This document shows, piece by piece, positions 1-5,643 of a stretch of DNA of 7,830 nt. Source of the stretch: Actinomycetota bacterium (GTDB lineage Bacteria > Actinomycetota > Acidimicrobiia > Acidimicrobiales > JACCXE01); assembly GCA_013697265.1 (NCBI GenBank), contig JACCXE010000315.1:1-7830 (forward strand). Direction: 5' to 3'. The translations under genes and the position numbers were made by a program. The notes beneath the pieces were generated by a model. That model was given only the letters and a program-made list of their open reading frames with translations, was not told the DNA's origin and did not search any database. Each line of letters begins with the position of its first letter. Position 1 is the first letter of the stretch.

Positions 1-91
1 CGAGTGTGACGCGCACCGCGTTGGCGAGCTTGTCGACACCGGCCTCAAGGCTGCGACGAGCGTTGTCGTCGAACTTGAGGATCTTGGGCAT
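1..91 (-). CDS. groEL: Chaperonin GroEL, N-terminal fragment (cut by window edge)
   Basis: This is the first 30 codons of the 60-kDa chaperonin, the ATP-driven cytoplasmic folding chamber that works with the GroES lid. The translation begins MPKILKFDDNARRSLEAGVD and continues KLANAVRVTL, which matches the highly conserved GroEL N-terminus. The ATG at 91-89 lies 3 nt after the groES stop, and an AAGGG Shine-Dalgarno-like stretch sits about 10 nt upstream inside the last groES codons. The two genes are therefore almost certainly co-transcribed and co-regulated by the CIRCE element at 431-457. The rest of the gene is outside the window, so the C-terminal tail (GGM-rich or His-rich) that separates actinobacterial paralogues cannot be seen. 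Confidence 0.96.
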   Translation of the reverse strand, partial: MPKILKFDDNARRSLEAGVDKLANAVRVTL

Positions 92-94
92 GGG

Positions 95-406
95 TTACTT
101 GCCCTTCTTGGCCGGCTTGCCTACGAGAGCGAGGACGTCGCGGCTCGTGAGGATAAGCAGTTCTTCGCCGTCGACGGTGATTTCGGTGCCGCCGTACTTG
201 GAGTAGACGACCGTGTCGCCCACAGAAATACCGAGCGGGATGATCTCGCCGGTCTGCTCGGAGCGACGGCCGGGACCAACAGCGAGCACTTCGCCCTGCT
301 GTGGCTTTTCTTTGGCGGTGTCAGGAATGACGAGGCCCGAAGCCGTGGTGGCTTCGCCTTCATCGGTACGCACGACGATTCGGTCGTCGAGGGGCTGCAG
401 ATTCAT
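95..406 (-). CDS. groES: Co-chaperonin GroES (Cpn10)
   Basis: This is the 103-residue heptameric lid of the GroEL chamber, acting in the cytoplasm. Visible family features are the N-terminal LQPLDDRIVV strand (residues 3-12), a mobile-loop region of the type EATTASGLVIPDTAKEKPQ (18-36) that contacts GroEL, the GEVLAVGPG segment (38-46), and the VGDTVVYSKYGGTEI motif (62-76). It is slightly longer than the usual 95-100 residues because of a basic C-terminal tail ending KPAKKGK. The ATG at 406-404 is fixed by a strong GGAGGT ribosome binding site 8 nt upstream. It is the first gene of the groES-groEL unit, downstream of a perfect CIRCE operator, so HrcA repression and heat induction are expected. 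Confidence 0.98.
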   Translation of the reverse strand: MNLQPLDDRIVVRTDEGEATTASGLVIPDTAKEKPQQGEVLAVGPGRRSEQTGEIIPLGISVGDTVVYSKYGGTEITVDGEELLILTSRDVLALVGKPAKKGK

Positions 407-414
407 TGCGATGG

Positions 415-420
415 ACCTCC
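415..420 (-). promoter_or_regulatory. groES ribosome binding site
   Basis: The minus strand reads GGAGGT followed by 8 nt and then the groES ATG. This is the strongest Shine-Dalgarno sequence in the window and it settles the groES start. Confidence 0.85.
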
Positions 421-430
421 ATAAGGCCTG

Positions 431-457
431 TTAGCACTCTCAGGTTGCGAGTGCTAA
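431..457 (-). promoter_or_regulatory. CIRCE operator (HrcA binding site)
   Basis: A perfect inverted repeat of TTAGCACTC and GAGTGCTAA is separated by 9 nt. It is identical in both arms to the consensus CIRCE element bound by the heat-shock repressor HrcA. It starts 25 bp upstream of the groES ATG and covers the transcription start predicted from the adjacent promoter, which is the usual geometry for repression. HrcA folding is known in other bacteria to depend on GroEL, giving feedback control. The hrcA gene itself is not in this window. Only one CIRCE copy is present. Confidence 0.97.
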
Positions 458-485
458 CGATAGCCAGCCCCACGGAGGCGGGCAA
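457..485 (-). promoter_or_regulatory. Putative housekeeping-sigma promoter of groES-groEL
   Basis: On the minus strand a TTGCCC (485-480) is followed after exactly 17 nt by TATCGT (462-457), a reasonable -35/-10 pair for a sigma-70-type factor. The -10 abuts the outer CIRCE arm, so initiation would fall inside the operator near 450, as in many HrcA-controlled groES promoters. The call rests on motif spacing and location. No transcription data are available, and the -10 matches the consensus only partly. Confidence 0.6.
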
Positions 486-492
486 CCCCGCC
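477..492 (-). terminator. GC hairpin after tsaD (possible weak terminator)
   Basis: A 6-bp perfect inverted repeat, GGCGGG and CCCGCC with a 4-nt loop, lies 9 nt past the tsaD stop codon. No T-tract follows it in the minus-strand direction, so it is not a canonical intrinsic terminator. U-less hairpins have been proposed to terminate in actinobacteria, but this stem is short and could be chance in GC-rich DNA. It overlaps the groES -35 hexamer. If it does not terminate, the tsaD transcript could read through into groES-groEL. Confidence 0.3.
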
Positions 493-501
493 GATCAGGG
501 T

Positions 502-1509
502 TTACCCAACGGCCAGACGGAGGTTGGGCGACGCCCCGATATCGAGCGGGCTGGGCCCGTCGCTCTGCAAGCGCCACCACCCCGCCGCGGCGATCATCGC
601 CGCGTTGTCGGTGCAGTATTTGAACGCAGGCAACAGACACTCGACGCCGAGTTCGTCGGCCGCCTGCTCGGTGGACGCCCGCAGCCGCGAGTTCGCCGCT
701 ACCCCACCGGCCAGACACAAGGCGTTGGCGCCCGTTTCGATCACGGCCCGCTTGGCTTTCTCCACGAGAATGTCGACCACGGCCTTCTGGAATCCCGCGG
801 CTACGTCGGCCGGGGCCAGTTCGTTGGACGTATCGGCCGCGACGCGGCGGGCCACGGCGGTCTTGATGCCGCTGAAGCTGAAGTTAAAGGACGCGTCGCG
901 CATGGCCTTTGGCATCGGCGCGTTCTTGGCGTTGCCGGTCTGGGCGAGCTTGTCCAGCACGGGGCCGCCCGGGTAGCCAAGGCCGAGCACGCGGGCCACC
1001 TTGTCGTAGGCCTCGCCCGCTGCGTCGTCGATAGTGCCGCCGAGGATCGCGTACTCGCCGTGCGCCTTGACGTGCACGAGCATCGTGTGGCCTCCCGAGA
1101 CCAGCAGCACGATCGCGGGCAACGGCAGGTCGGGCCGTTCGAGCAGGCACGCGTAGAGATGGCCTTCGAGATGGTTGACGCCTACGAAGGGCACGGCCCA
1201 CGCGAGGGCAAGCGCCTTGGCGTGCGACAGGCCGACGAGCAACGCGCCGATCAGACCGGGGCCCATGGTGACCGACACCGCGGCCAGGTCGCGTCCGACC
1301 ACCCCGGCCTGGGCTAGCGCGTCGTCGACGACGGGCCCGAGGGTGACGAGGTGGGCCCGGCCCGCGAGTTCGGGAACCACGCCGCCGAAGCGCGCATGCA
1401 AATCGATCTGGCTGGACACGACCGACGACAGCACGGTCGTTCCGCCGGCCACCACCGCGGCTGCGGTCTCGTCGCAACTTGTCTCGACCCCGAGCACCAA
1501 GTCGTTCAC
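502..1509 (-). CDS. tsaD: tRNA N6-adenosine threonylcarbamoyltransferase TsaD
   Basis: This 335-residue Kae1/Qri7/TsaD-family protein (formerly Gcp) transfers the threonylcarbamoyl group from threonylcarbamoyl-AMP to A37 of ANN-decoding tRNAs, working with TsaB and TsaE in the cytoplasm. The N-terminus shows LGVETSCDETAAAVV (residues 6-20). The metal-binding HLEGH motif gives H113 and H117, with the third ligand predicted at D301 in YCTDNAAMIA. LLVSGGHT (135-142) and FSFSGIKTAV are further ASKHA-fold signatures. The length is normal for the family. The GTG start at 1509 is chosen because the conserved N-terminus begins there and because it overlaps the rimI TGA by 4 nt (GTGA), implying translational coupling. 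The open frame continues upstream to 1953, but only as a shadow of rimI. It is the last gene of the operon before the groES promoter. Confidence 0.97.
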   Translation of the reverse strand: MNDLVLGVETSCDETAAAVVAGGTTVLSSVVSSQIDLHARFGGVVPELAGRAHLVTLGPVVDDALAQAGVVGRDLAAVSVTMGPGLIGALLVGLSHAKALALAWAVPFVGVNHLEGHLYACLLERPDLPLPAIVLLVSGGHTMLVHVKAHGEYAILGGTIDDAAGEAYDKVARVLGLGYPGGPVLDKLAQTGNAKNAPMPKAMRDASFNFSFSGIKTAVARRVAADTSNELAPADVAAGFQKAVVDILVEKAKRAVIETGANALCLAGGVAANSRLRASTEQAADELGVECLLPAFKYCTDNAAMIAAAGWWRLQSDGPSPLDIGASPNLRLAVG

Positions 1510-2093
1510 GGCCGCGCCGCCTCGATGATCGTGGGGCCGACAATGCCGGCCTCGATGAGCCCGAGGCGCTCGGCGTATGCCGGGTCGTCGATATCGTCGG
1601 CCCACATGACGAGTGCGTCTTCGTTGGTCTCGACGTAGTAGCCCTTCCGGATCCCCGCGGGGCGGAAACCGAACCTGCGGTACATGCGTTGCGCCGGCTC
1701 GTTCGACACACGCACTTCGAGCGTGAGGTGACGTGCACCGCGCGCGCGGGCGTCGTGGGCGATGTTGACCAAGAGACGCGAACCGATCTGTTGACGGTGC
1801 CAGCGGGGGTCGACTGCGATCGTGGTGACGTGCGCGTCTTCGCCGACCAGCATCAAGCCCGAGTAACCCACGACGGTCGGGCCGACCTTGGCGACGTAGT
1901 ACGAGCGGCTCGATCGCATGCCGAACTCGCTGACGAACAGATTCATCGTCCACGGCCGCGGGTACACCTCGGTCTCGATGCGGATCACCGTGCGCAGGTG
2001 GCGGCGGCGCATCGGCGTGAGGTGCACCTCGAGCGGGTCGCGCTGCACCGGGAGCTTGTAGAGGCCATCGGGGTCGACTGGTTCTGCCGCCAC
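1506..2093 (-). CDS. rimI: RimI-type ribosomal-protein N-alpha-acetyltransferase (GNAT)
   Basis: This 195-residue GNAT acetyltransferase is of the RimI type, which acetylates protein N-termini (bS18 in E. coli) using acetyl-CoA. The acetyl-CoA motif is visible as TTIAVDPRWHRQQIGSRLL (90-108). The C-terminal signature EVRVSNEPAQRMYRRFGF (126-143) contains E126 and Y138, with the same 12-residue spacing as the catalytic E103/Y115 pair of E. coli RimI. It is longer than E. coli RimI (about 150) because of roughly 22 extra N-terminal residues and a C-terminal extension after ALVMWADD. The GTG start at 2093 directly follows the tsaB stop (TAG-GTG) and is supported by GAGAGGGGGA just upstream. Placement between tsaB and tsaD is a widespread arrangement in actinobacteria. 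The substrate is not proven, so the RimI name is by family and context. Confidence 0.93.
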   Translation of the reverse strand: MAAEPVDPDGLYKLPVQRDPLEVHLTPMRRRHLRTVIRIETEVYPRPWTMNLFVSEFGMRSSRSYYVAKVGPTVVGYSGLMLVGEDAHVTTIAVDPRWHRQQIGSRLLVNIAHDARARGARHLTLEVRVSNEPAQRMYRRFGFRPAGIRKGYYVETNEDALVMWADDIDDPAYAERLGLIEAGIVGPTIIEAARP

Positions 2094-2756
2094 CTAGTCC
2101 CCCTCTCGCGCGGCGCCGCCTGGCTGGCGATCGGCGTTCAACTCGGCGTCTGACTTACGCAAGTAGAGCGGGGCAATGGCACTCGGGTCAACGGGGTTGC
2201 CGATCGCAGCGAGTTCCACGAGCATGGCCGCCGACGGCAGCGCGAAAAACGCGCCGTGATCGGCCAGCGTGTCGCCCACGATCACCACGTCGCCGGGGCC
2301 ATCGAGTTGCGCCAGCAGCTCAGCGGGCAGCAACACCGTCGGGTCCATCACCCGCTTGATCTGCTGGTCGGTAACGCCGTAACGGGCCGCATAGACCTCG
2401 CTACGGCGGGCGTCGATCACCGCGACGATGTCGTTGCCGGCGTGACGCATGCCATGGGCGAGCAGATCAAGGCTCGACACGCCGATCATGGGCAGGCTCA
2501 GCGCCTGGGCCAGGCCGTTCGCCGTCGCGATGCCGACCCGAAGACCCGTGAACAGACCCGGACCGATGTCGACCGCGATCGCGTCGACTTGGTCGAGCGC
2601 GATGCCGGCTTGCTCACACACGAACTTCACCGCCGGCACGAGGATCTCGGCATGGCGAGGGCCCCGCGTCACCTCGGCCGACGCGACCACACCGTCGGCC
2701 GTACCGATCGCGACTCCGGCTCGTGCGGTGGCGGACTCGATGCCGAGCACGATCAC
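2094..2756 (-). CDS. tsaB: t6A biosynthesis scaffold protein TsaB
   Basis: This 220-residue TsaB (YeaZ family) is the inactive ASKHA-fold paralogue of TsaD that forms the TsaB-TsaD dimer and recruits TsaE for t6A synthesis. The N-terminus LGIESATARAGVAIG (4-18) is the degenerate phosphate-binding segment. GPRHAEILVP (32-41) and IGPGLFTGLRVGIA (64-77) are family hallmarks, and the C-terminus has the typical PLYLRK strand. The length fits the family. The GTG at 2756 is the best start because the conserved ILGIE-like strand begins at once and it overlaps the tsaE TGA in a GTGA. A longer open frame reaching 2903 only shadows tsaE. It contains no HLEGH metal site, as expected for TsaB and unlike TsaD downstream. 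Confidence 0.96.
   Translation of the reverse strand: MIVLGIESATARAGVAIGTADGVVASAEVTRGPRHAEILVPAVKFVCEQAGIALDQVDAIAVDIGPGLFTGLRVGIATANGLAQALSLPMIGVSSLDLLAHGMRHAGNDIVAVIDARRSEVYAARYGVTDQQIKRVMDPTVLLPAELLAQLDGPGDVVIVGDTLADHGAFFALPSAAMLVELAAIGNPVDPSAIAPLYLRKSDAELNADRQPGGAAREGD
2098..2107 (-). promoter_or_regulatory. rimI ribosome binding site inside the tsaB 3' end
   Basis: The minus strand reads GAGAGGGGGA, then CTAG, then the rimI GTG. The purine run overlaps the last tsaB codons (Arg-Glu-Gly-Asp-stop). It supports the GTG at 2093 over the internal ATG at codon 28. Confidence 0.6.
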
Positions 2757-3214
2757 TGCTGCCACCGCCGCGTCTTGTGGTCTAGGGCATCGGCACGGTC
2801 TGACCATCCGTCGAGTTCGAACGATCGGGAGGTCTCGTCGATGTCGCGAATGGTGACCGTGAGACGTTCGGTGGTCAGCAGGTCCGACGCGAGGTCGCCC
2901 CATTCCACCAACCCGATCGCACCGTCGGCGAGGGCCTCGTCGAGGCCGAGGTCGAGTACCTCGTGCTCACTATTGAGGCGATAGAGGTCTGCATGAAACA
3001 CGGGAGTAGACGCGTCGTAAACGTGGACCAACGCAAAAGTGGGCGATGTAACAGGCTCGTGTACCCCGCGCGCGCGGGCAAAGCCGCGCACGAACCGCGT
3101 CTTGCCGGCACCCAGTCCGCCGACGAGCACGATCAGGTCGCCGGGTTCGGCGAGTTCTGCCACCGCAGCCGCGAACTCGTCTGTTTCTTCGGGACTGGTC
3201 GTCACGCGTTTCAC
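2753..3214 (-). CDS. tsaE: t6A biosynthesis ATPase TsaE
   Basis: This 153-residue P-loop ATPase (YjeE family) binds TsaB-TsaD and is needed for multiple turnover in tRNA t6A37 synthesis. The Walker A motif GGLGAGKT spans residues 32-39 with K38 and T39. The switch-like TSPTF motif is at 56-60 and the family signature HADLYRL at 74-80. GLVEWGD, containing the conserved Trp, follows. The usual Asp of the GDLGAGKT loop is Gly here (G33), a variation outside the catalytic Lys/Thr. The GTG at 3214 overlaps the stop of the upstream glycosylase gene (GTGA). A second in-frame GTG 9 nt downstream cannot be excluded. The upstream frame to 3496 is a shadow of the glycosylase. Confidence 0.96.
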   Translation of the reverse strand: MKRVTTSPEETDEFAAAVAELAEPGDLIVLVGGLGAGKTRFVRGFARARGVHEPVTSPTFALVHVYDASTPVFHADLYRLNSEHEVLDLGLDEALADGAIGLVEWGDLASDLLTTERLTVTIRDIDETSRSFELDGWSDRADALDHKTRRWQQ

Positions 3215-3798
3215 GGCGCCGCTCCCGCTGCGGCGAGTGCCTGCTTGGCGCGGATGAAGTCGGCCCGCATCTGCGCCAACGGTTGCCCGCCGCCGCTGCG
3301 CAACACGGCGGCCGGGTGAAACGTCGGCACCAGCACCGAACCGTTGCGCCAGGGGTAGGACTGGCCCCGCAGCTTCGTGATGCCTTGTTTGGCCGCAGGG
3401 GTGCCAAAGAGCAACACCTTCGTCGCAAAGTTCCCGAGGGTGATCACAACCTTGGGTGCGATCAGCTCGAGTTGCGCTTCCAACCAGGGATTGCACGCGG
3501 CGATCTCGTTGGGTAGCGGGTCGCGGTTGCCGGGCGGGCGACTCTTGACCACGTTCGTGATGTAGAGACGCGCCCGCGTAATGCCGAGTTCTTCTTGGAT
3601 TACCTGGTCGAGCAGCCTGCCGCTGCGGCCGACGAAGGGTTCGCCTCGCTCGTCCTCATCTTTGCCCGGCGCTTCACCCACGATCATCAGCGAGGCCTTG
3701 GGGTCGCCCACTCCGAACACCACCTGCGTGCGCGTCGAAGCCAAATCGCACCTGGTGCAGCCGGCGGCCTGCGCCGCGATCTCGGCGAGGGTCGCCAT
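3211..3798 (-). CDS. Uracil-DNA glycosylase, family 4 type (atypical Fe-S ligand set)
   Basis: This is a 195-residue member of the uracil-DNA glycosylase superfamily, family 4 (thermostable UDGa type), which removes uracil from DNA to start base-excision repair. Motif 1 is GEAPG (41-45), with the following DERGEPFVGRSGRLLD (49-64). Motif 2 is FHPAAVLR (160-167) with H161. Family 4 enzymes normally carry a [4Fe-4S] cluster held by four cysteines. Here C14, C17 and C102 are present, but the third position, in TNVVKSRPPGNR, is S86 (codon AGT at 3543-3541), and the protein has no other cysteine. I chose the ATG at 3798 because it puts the CxxC at residue 14, the family position, and lies 26 nt after the preceding stop. 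A GTG at 3846 would add 16 residues overlapping the peptidase gene. The gene ends in a GTGA overlap with tsaE. Confidence 0.93.
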   Translation of the reverse strand: MATLAEIAAQAAGCTRCDLASTRTQVVFGVGDPKASLMIVGEAPGKDEDERGEPFVGRSGRLLDQVIQEELGITRARLYITNVVKSRPPGNRDPLPNEIAACNPWLEAQLELIAPKVVITLGNFATKVLLFGTPAAKQGITKLRGQSYPWRNGSVLVPTFHPAAVLRSGGGQPLAQMRADFIRAKQALAAAGAAP

Positions 3799-3824
3799 AA
3801 CGTCCCCATCGTAAAGGACGAGGG

Positions 3825-4667
3825 CTAGGGAACCGCCTGTCGACACGCCGCTTCCACGGCGTGCGCGGCGAGAAACCGCACCTCGTCGACGTCGGCTTCC
3901 ACGACGCCGGTGGCGACCGCGACGAGCGCGTCACCGTCGAATCGGGTGTGGGACGGGTCGAAGGCGCGGGCGATGCCGTGGTGGCCGGACTGAGCGGTGA
4001 GGTGGCAGCCGGTCTTGTCGAGTGCTGCGTTCGTGGCGATTACGCCGATCGTCGTGTTGTCGAGCGGCGCGACCGGCGCGGCTGGCCACGGCAGCGCGGT
4101 CCGGGACGGGTCGCGCAGGTGGCCCGACGCGTTGGCCACCACTAGTGCGCTGACCACGAGGTCACCGTCGCGCTCGGTCGCGCTCCCGACGCCGCCGGGC
4201 CGGGTTGTGTCGGGTCCGCCGATCTTGCCGATCGTCGCGCCGGCCCCAGCACCGACAGGTCCGGTTTCCACGGTGCCGTGGTGAGCGGCGGTGCACGCCG
4301 CGTAGCCCGCGGCCGCGTCGGGGCGTACGGAGCCGTCACCCACGGCGAGGTCGTAGATGATCGCGCCGACGACAATCGGCACCCGCCCGGCTCGCGTCTC
4401 GTAACCGAAGCCTTGTTCTTCGCACCAGCGCATAGCGCCGTCGCAGGTAGCGAGGCCGAACGCGGAACCGCCGCTGAGCATCACTACGTCAACGTGGGTT
4501 ACGAGACGGCCGGGCACGAGCAGTTCGAACTCACGCGTTCCTGGCGCGCCGCCACGGACTTCGCCTGACGCAACCGACCCTGGCGGCAACACAATCGCGG
4601 TGCACCCGGTGCGCGCCGCAGCATCGGTCCAGTGTCCGACACGGATCCCGGTGACGTCAGTGAGCAC
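3825..4667 (-). CDS. P1-family (DmpA/S58) peptidase, predicted autoprocessing aminopeptidase
   Basis: This 280-residue protein belongs to the P1/DmpA family (MEROPS S58). These Ntn-hydrolase-like enzymes self-cleave into two chains and act as aminopeptidases, some on beta- or D-amino-acid derivatives. The N-terminus LTDVTGIRVGHWTD (2-15) is typical, as are the LSGGSAFGL motif (64-72), the GPVGAGAGATIGK stretch (136-148) and TTIGVIATNAALDK (205-218). By comparison with the Gly-Ser cleavage site of DmpA, autoproteolysis is predicted between N204 and T205, making T205 the nucleophile. This is an inference from alignment by eye. No signal peptide is seen, so a cytoplasmic location is likely. It is shorter than DmpA (about 375) but within the range of prokaryotic homologues. 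The GTG at 4667 overlaps the upstream hydrolase gene by 11 nt. The physiological substrate is unknown. Confidence 0.92.
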   Translation of the reverse strand: MLTDVTGIRVGHWTDAAARTGCTAIVLPPGSVASGEVRGGAPGTREFELLVPGRLVTHVDVVMLSGGSAFGLATCDGAMRWCEEQGFGYETRAGRVPIVVGAIIYDLAVGDGSVRPDAAAGYAACTAAHHGTVETGPVGAGAGATIGKIGGPDTTRPGGVGSATERDGDLVVSALVVANASGHLRDPSRTALPWPAAPVAPLDNTTIGVIATNAALDKTGCHLTAQSGHHGIARAFDPSHTRFDGDALVAVATGVVEADVDEVRFLAAHAVEAACRQAVP

Positions 4668-5643
4668 GAGCGAACGCGTCGACGCGCTCGTTGAGCCACT
4701 CGCCGCGTTCCATCATCAGCATGTGACCGGCGCCCGGCACTACCTCGAAATCTGCGCCGGGGATCCGTCGGGCGAGGGCGCGTCCGACGCGGGGCGGCGT
4801 CAGCAGGTCGCGGGAGCCAACGACTACGAGGGCGGGAACCGGATAGTCCTTGAGCCGGTGGCGAACCTCAAAGCCGATGACGTGGGGCATTAGCGCGCTC
4901 ATCGTCTGCGGCGAGAACGCTGTCGTCATGTTTCGCGTGTGGGTGACGTGCCGAGGATCAGGTGATGTGCCGAGCGCGAGGCGCGCCATCGCGTAACCGA
5001 TCTCCGCTGGCGGCATCCACGCGTTGCCCGACGCGGCTCGTCGGTTTACGAGCGCCGTCGTGCCGGGACGCGCGACCCGGTTGAACATCTTGAAGCCAGG
5101 CACGCCTTGACCAGGAGCCGCAGCCGTCGACAACAGGATCGTTCCGGCCACCCGCTCGCGTGCAAGGTCGGGAAAGTCCAGGCACATCTGCTGGGTCATC
5201 ATCCCGCCCATCGAGTGACCGATGATGATCGCGTCCTTCAAGTCGAGCTGCGTGAGCACCTGGGCCACATCGCTCGCCATCCGATCGATCCCCCAACCCG
5301 CAGAGTCACTCTTCGACAGTCCGTGCCCGCGCGCGTCGAGCGCGATCACTCGGTACTCCTTGCTCAGGGCGGCGAGCTGATAGGGCCACGTCGCGACCGA
5401 CAAGGTGACGCCGTGGAGCAAGACAATTGGCCGGCCCGAGCCTGCTTCGACACCGTGGATCGTCGCCCCGTCGTCCACGACGACGTCGATCGTCTCGAGG
5501 TCTTCGGCCAGAGCGAGTTCGGACATGTCAAGTTCACCTAGGGCGCGGTACTTGCGCGCACCGCGGTACGCGGCCACGACGGCGGCGCCCGCGCCAACGC
5601 CGGCGAAGCCGAGCGCGATCGCACGATTGCGGGGGCGACTCAC
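4657..5643 (-). CDS. Alpha/beta-fold hydrolase with N-terminal membrane anchor
   Basis: This 328-residue alpha/beta hydrolase has its specific substrate unrecognised. The core starts near residue 50. LLHG (75-78) gives the oxyanion-hole HG, LDARGHGLS (102-110) is typical, and the nucleophile elbow GHSMGG (142-147) has S144. GSRDLLTPP gives the acid D279 and GAGHMLMMER gives H307, so the Ser-Asp-His triad is complete. Between core strands 6 and 7 lies a helical cap region (about 165-265). The N-terminus SRPRNR is followed by a hydrophobic Ala/Gly/Val-rich stretch (8-26) and then RGARKYR, which suggests a signal anchor without a clear cleavage site. The GTG start at 5643 forms a GTGA overlap with the alr stop. 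A hydrolase of this kind beside alr is, to my recollection, common in actinobacteria. Confidence 0.9.
   Translation of the reverse strand: MSRPRNRAIALGFAGVGAGAAVVAAYRGARKYRALGELDMSELALAEDLETIDVVVDDGATIHGVEAGSGRPIVLLHGVTLSVATWPYQLAALSKEYRVIALDARGHGLSKSDSAGWGIDRMASDVAQVLTQLDLKDAIIIGHSMGGMMTQQMCLDFPDLARERVAGTILLSTAAAPGQGVPGFKMFNRVARPGTTALVNRRAASGNAWMPPAEIGYAMARLALGTSPDPRHVTHTRNMTTAFSPQTMSALMPHVIGFEVRHRLKDYPVPALVVVGSRDLLTPPRVGRALARRIPGADFEVVPGAGHMLMMERGEWLNERVDAFARAH

Noticed and set aside
406..1317. A 303-codon open frame on the plus strand opposite tsaD
   Set aside because: It is antisense to a strongly recognised gene. The translation is rich in Arg, Gly, His and Val with no family motif, as expected for a GC-rich antisense frame, and it begins inside the groES leader.
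884..1738. A 284-codon minus-strand frame overlapping tsaD and rimI in another frame
   Set aside because: Arg-rich out-of-frame translation of two genuine genes with no conserved motif.
1510..1953. Extending TsaD upstream to 1953, giving a 483-residue protein
   Set aside because: The extra 148 residues lie inside rimI in another frame and are Arg-rich nonsense. The TsaD family N-terminus begins exactly at the GTG at 1509.
1479..2153. Long plus-strand open frame opposite rimI and the tsaB end
   Set aside because: Composition is typical of an antisense shadow (Arg/Asp/His-rich), with no recognisable domain. The minus-strand genes here have intact motifs and supported starts.
2256..2984. A 242-codon plus-strand open frame opposite tsaB and tsaE
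   Set aside because: Shadow of two well-supported genes, with low-complexity His/Arg/Asp composition and no family signature.
3799..3846. Extending the uracil-DNA glycosylase to a GTG at 3846
   Set aside because: It would overlap the peptidase gene by 22 nt and add 16 residues not expected in the family. The ATG at 3798 places the CxxC motif at the usual residue 14.
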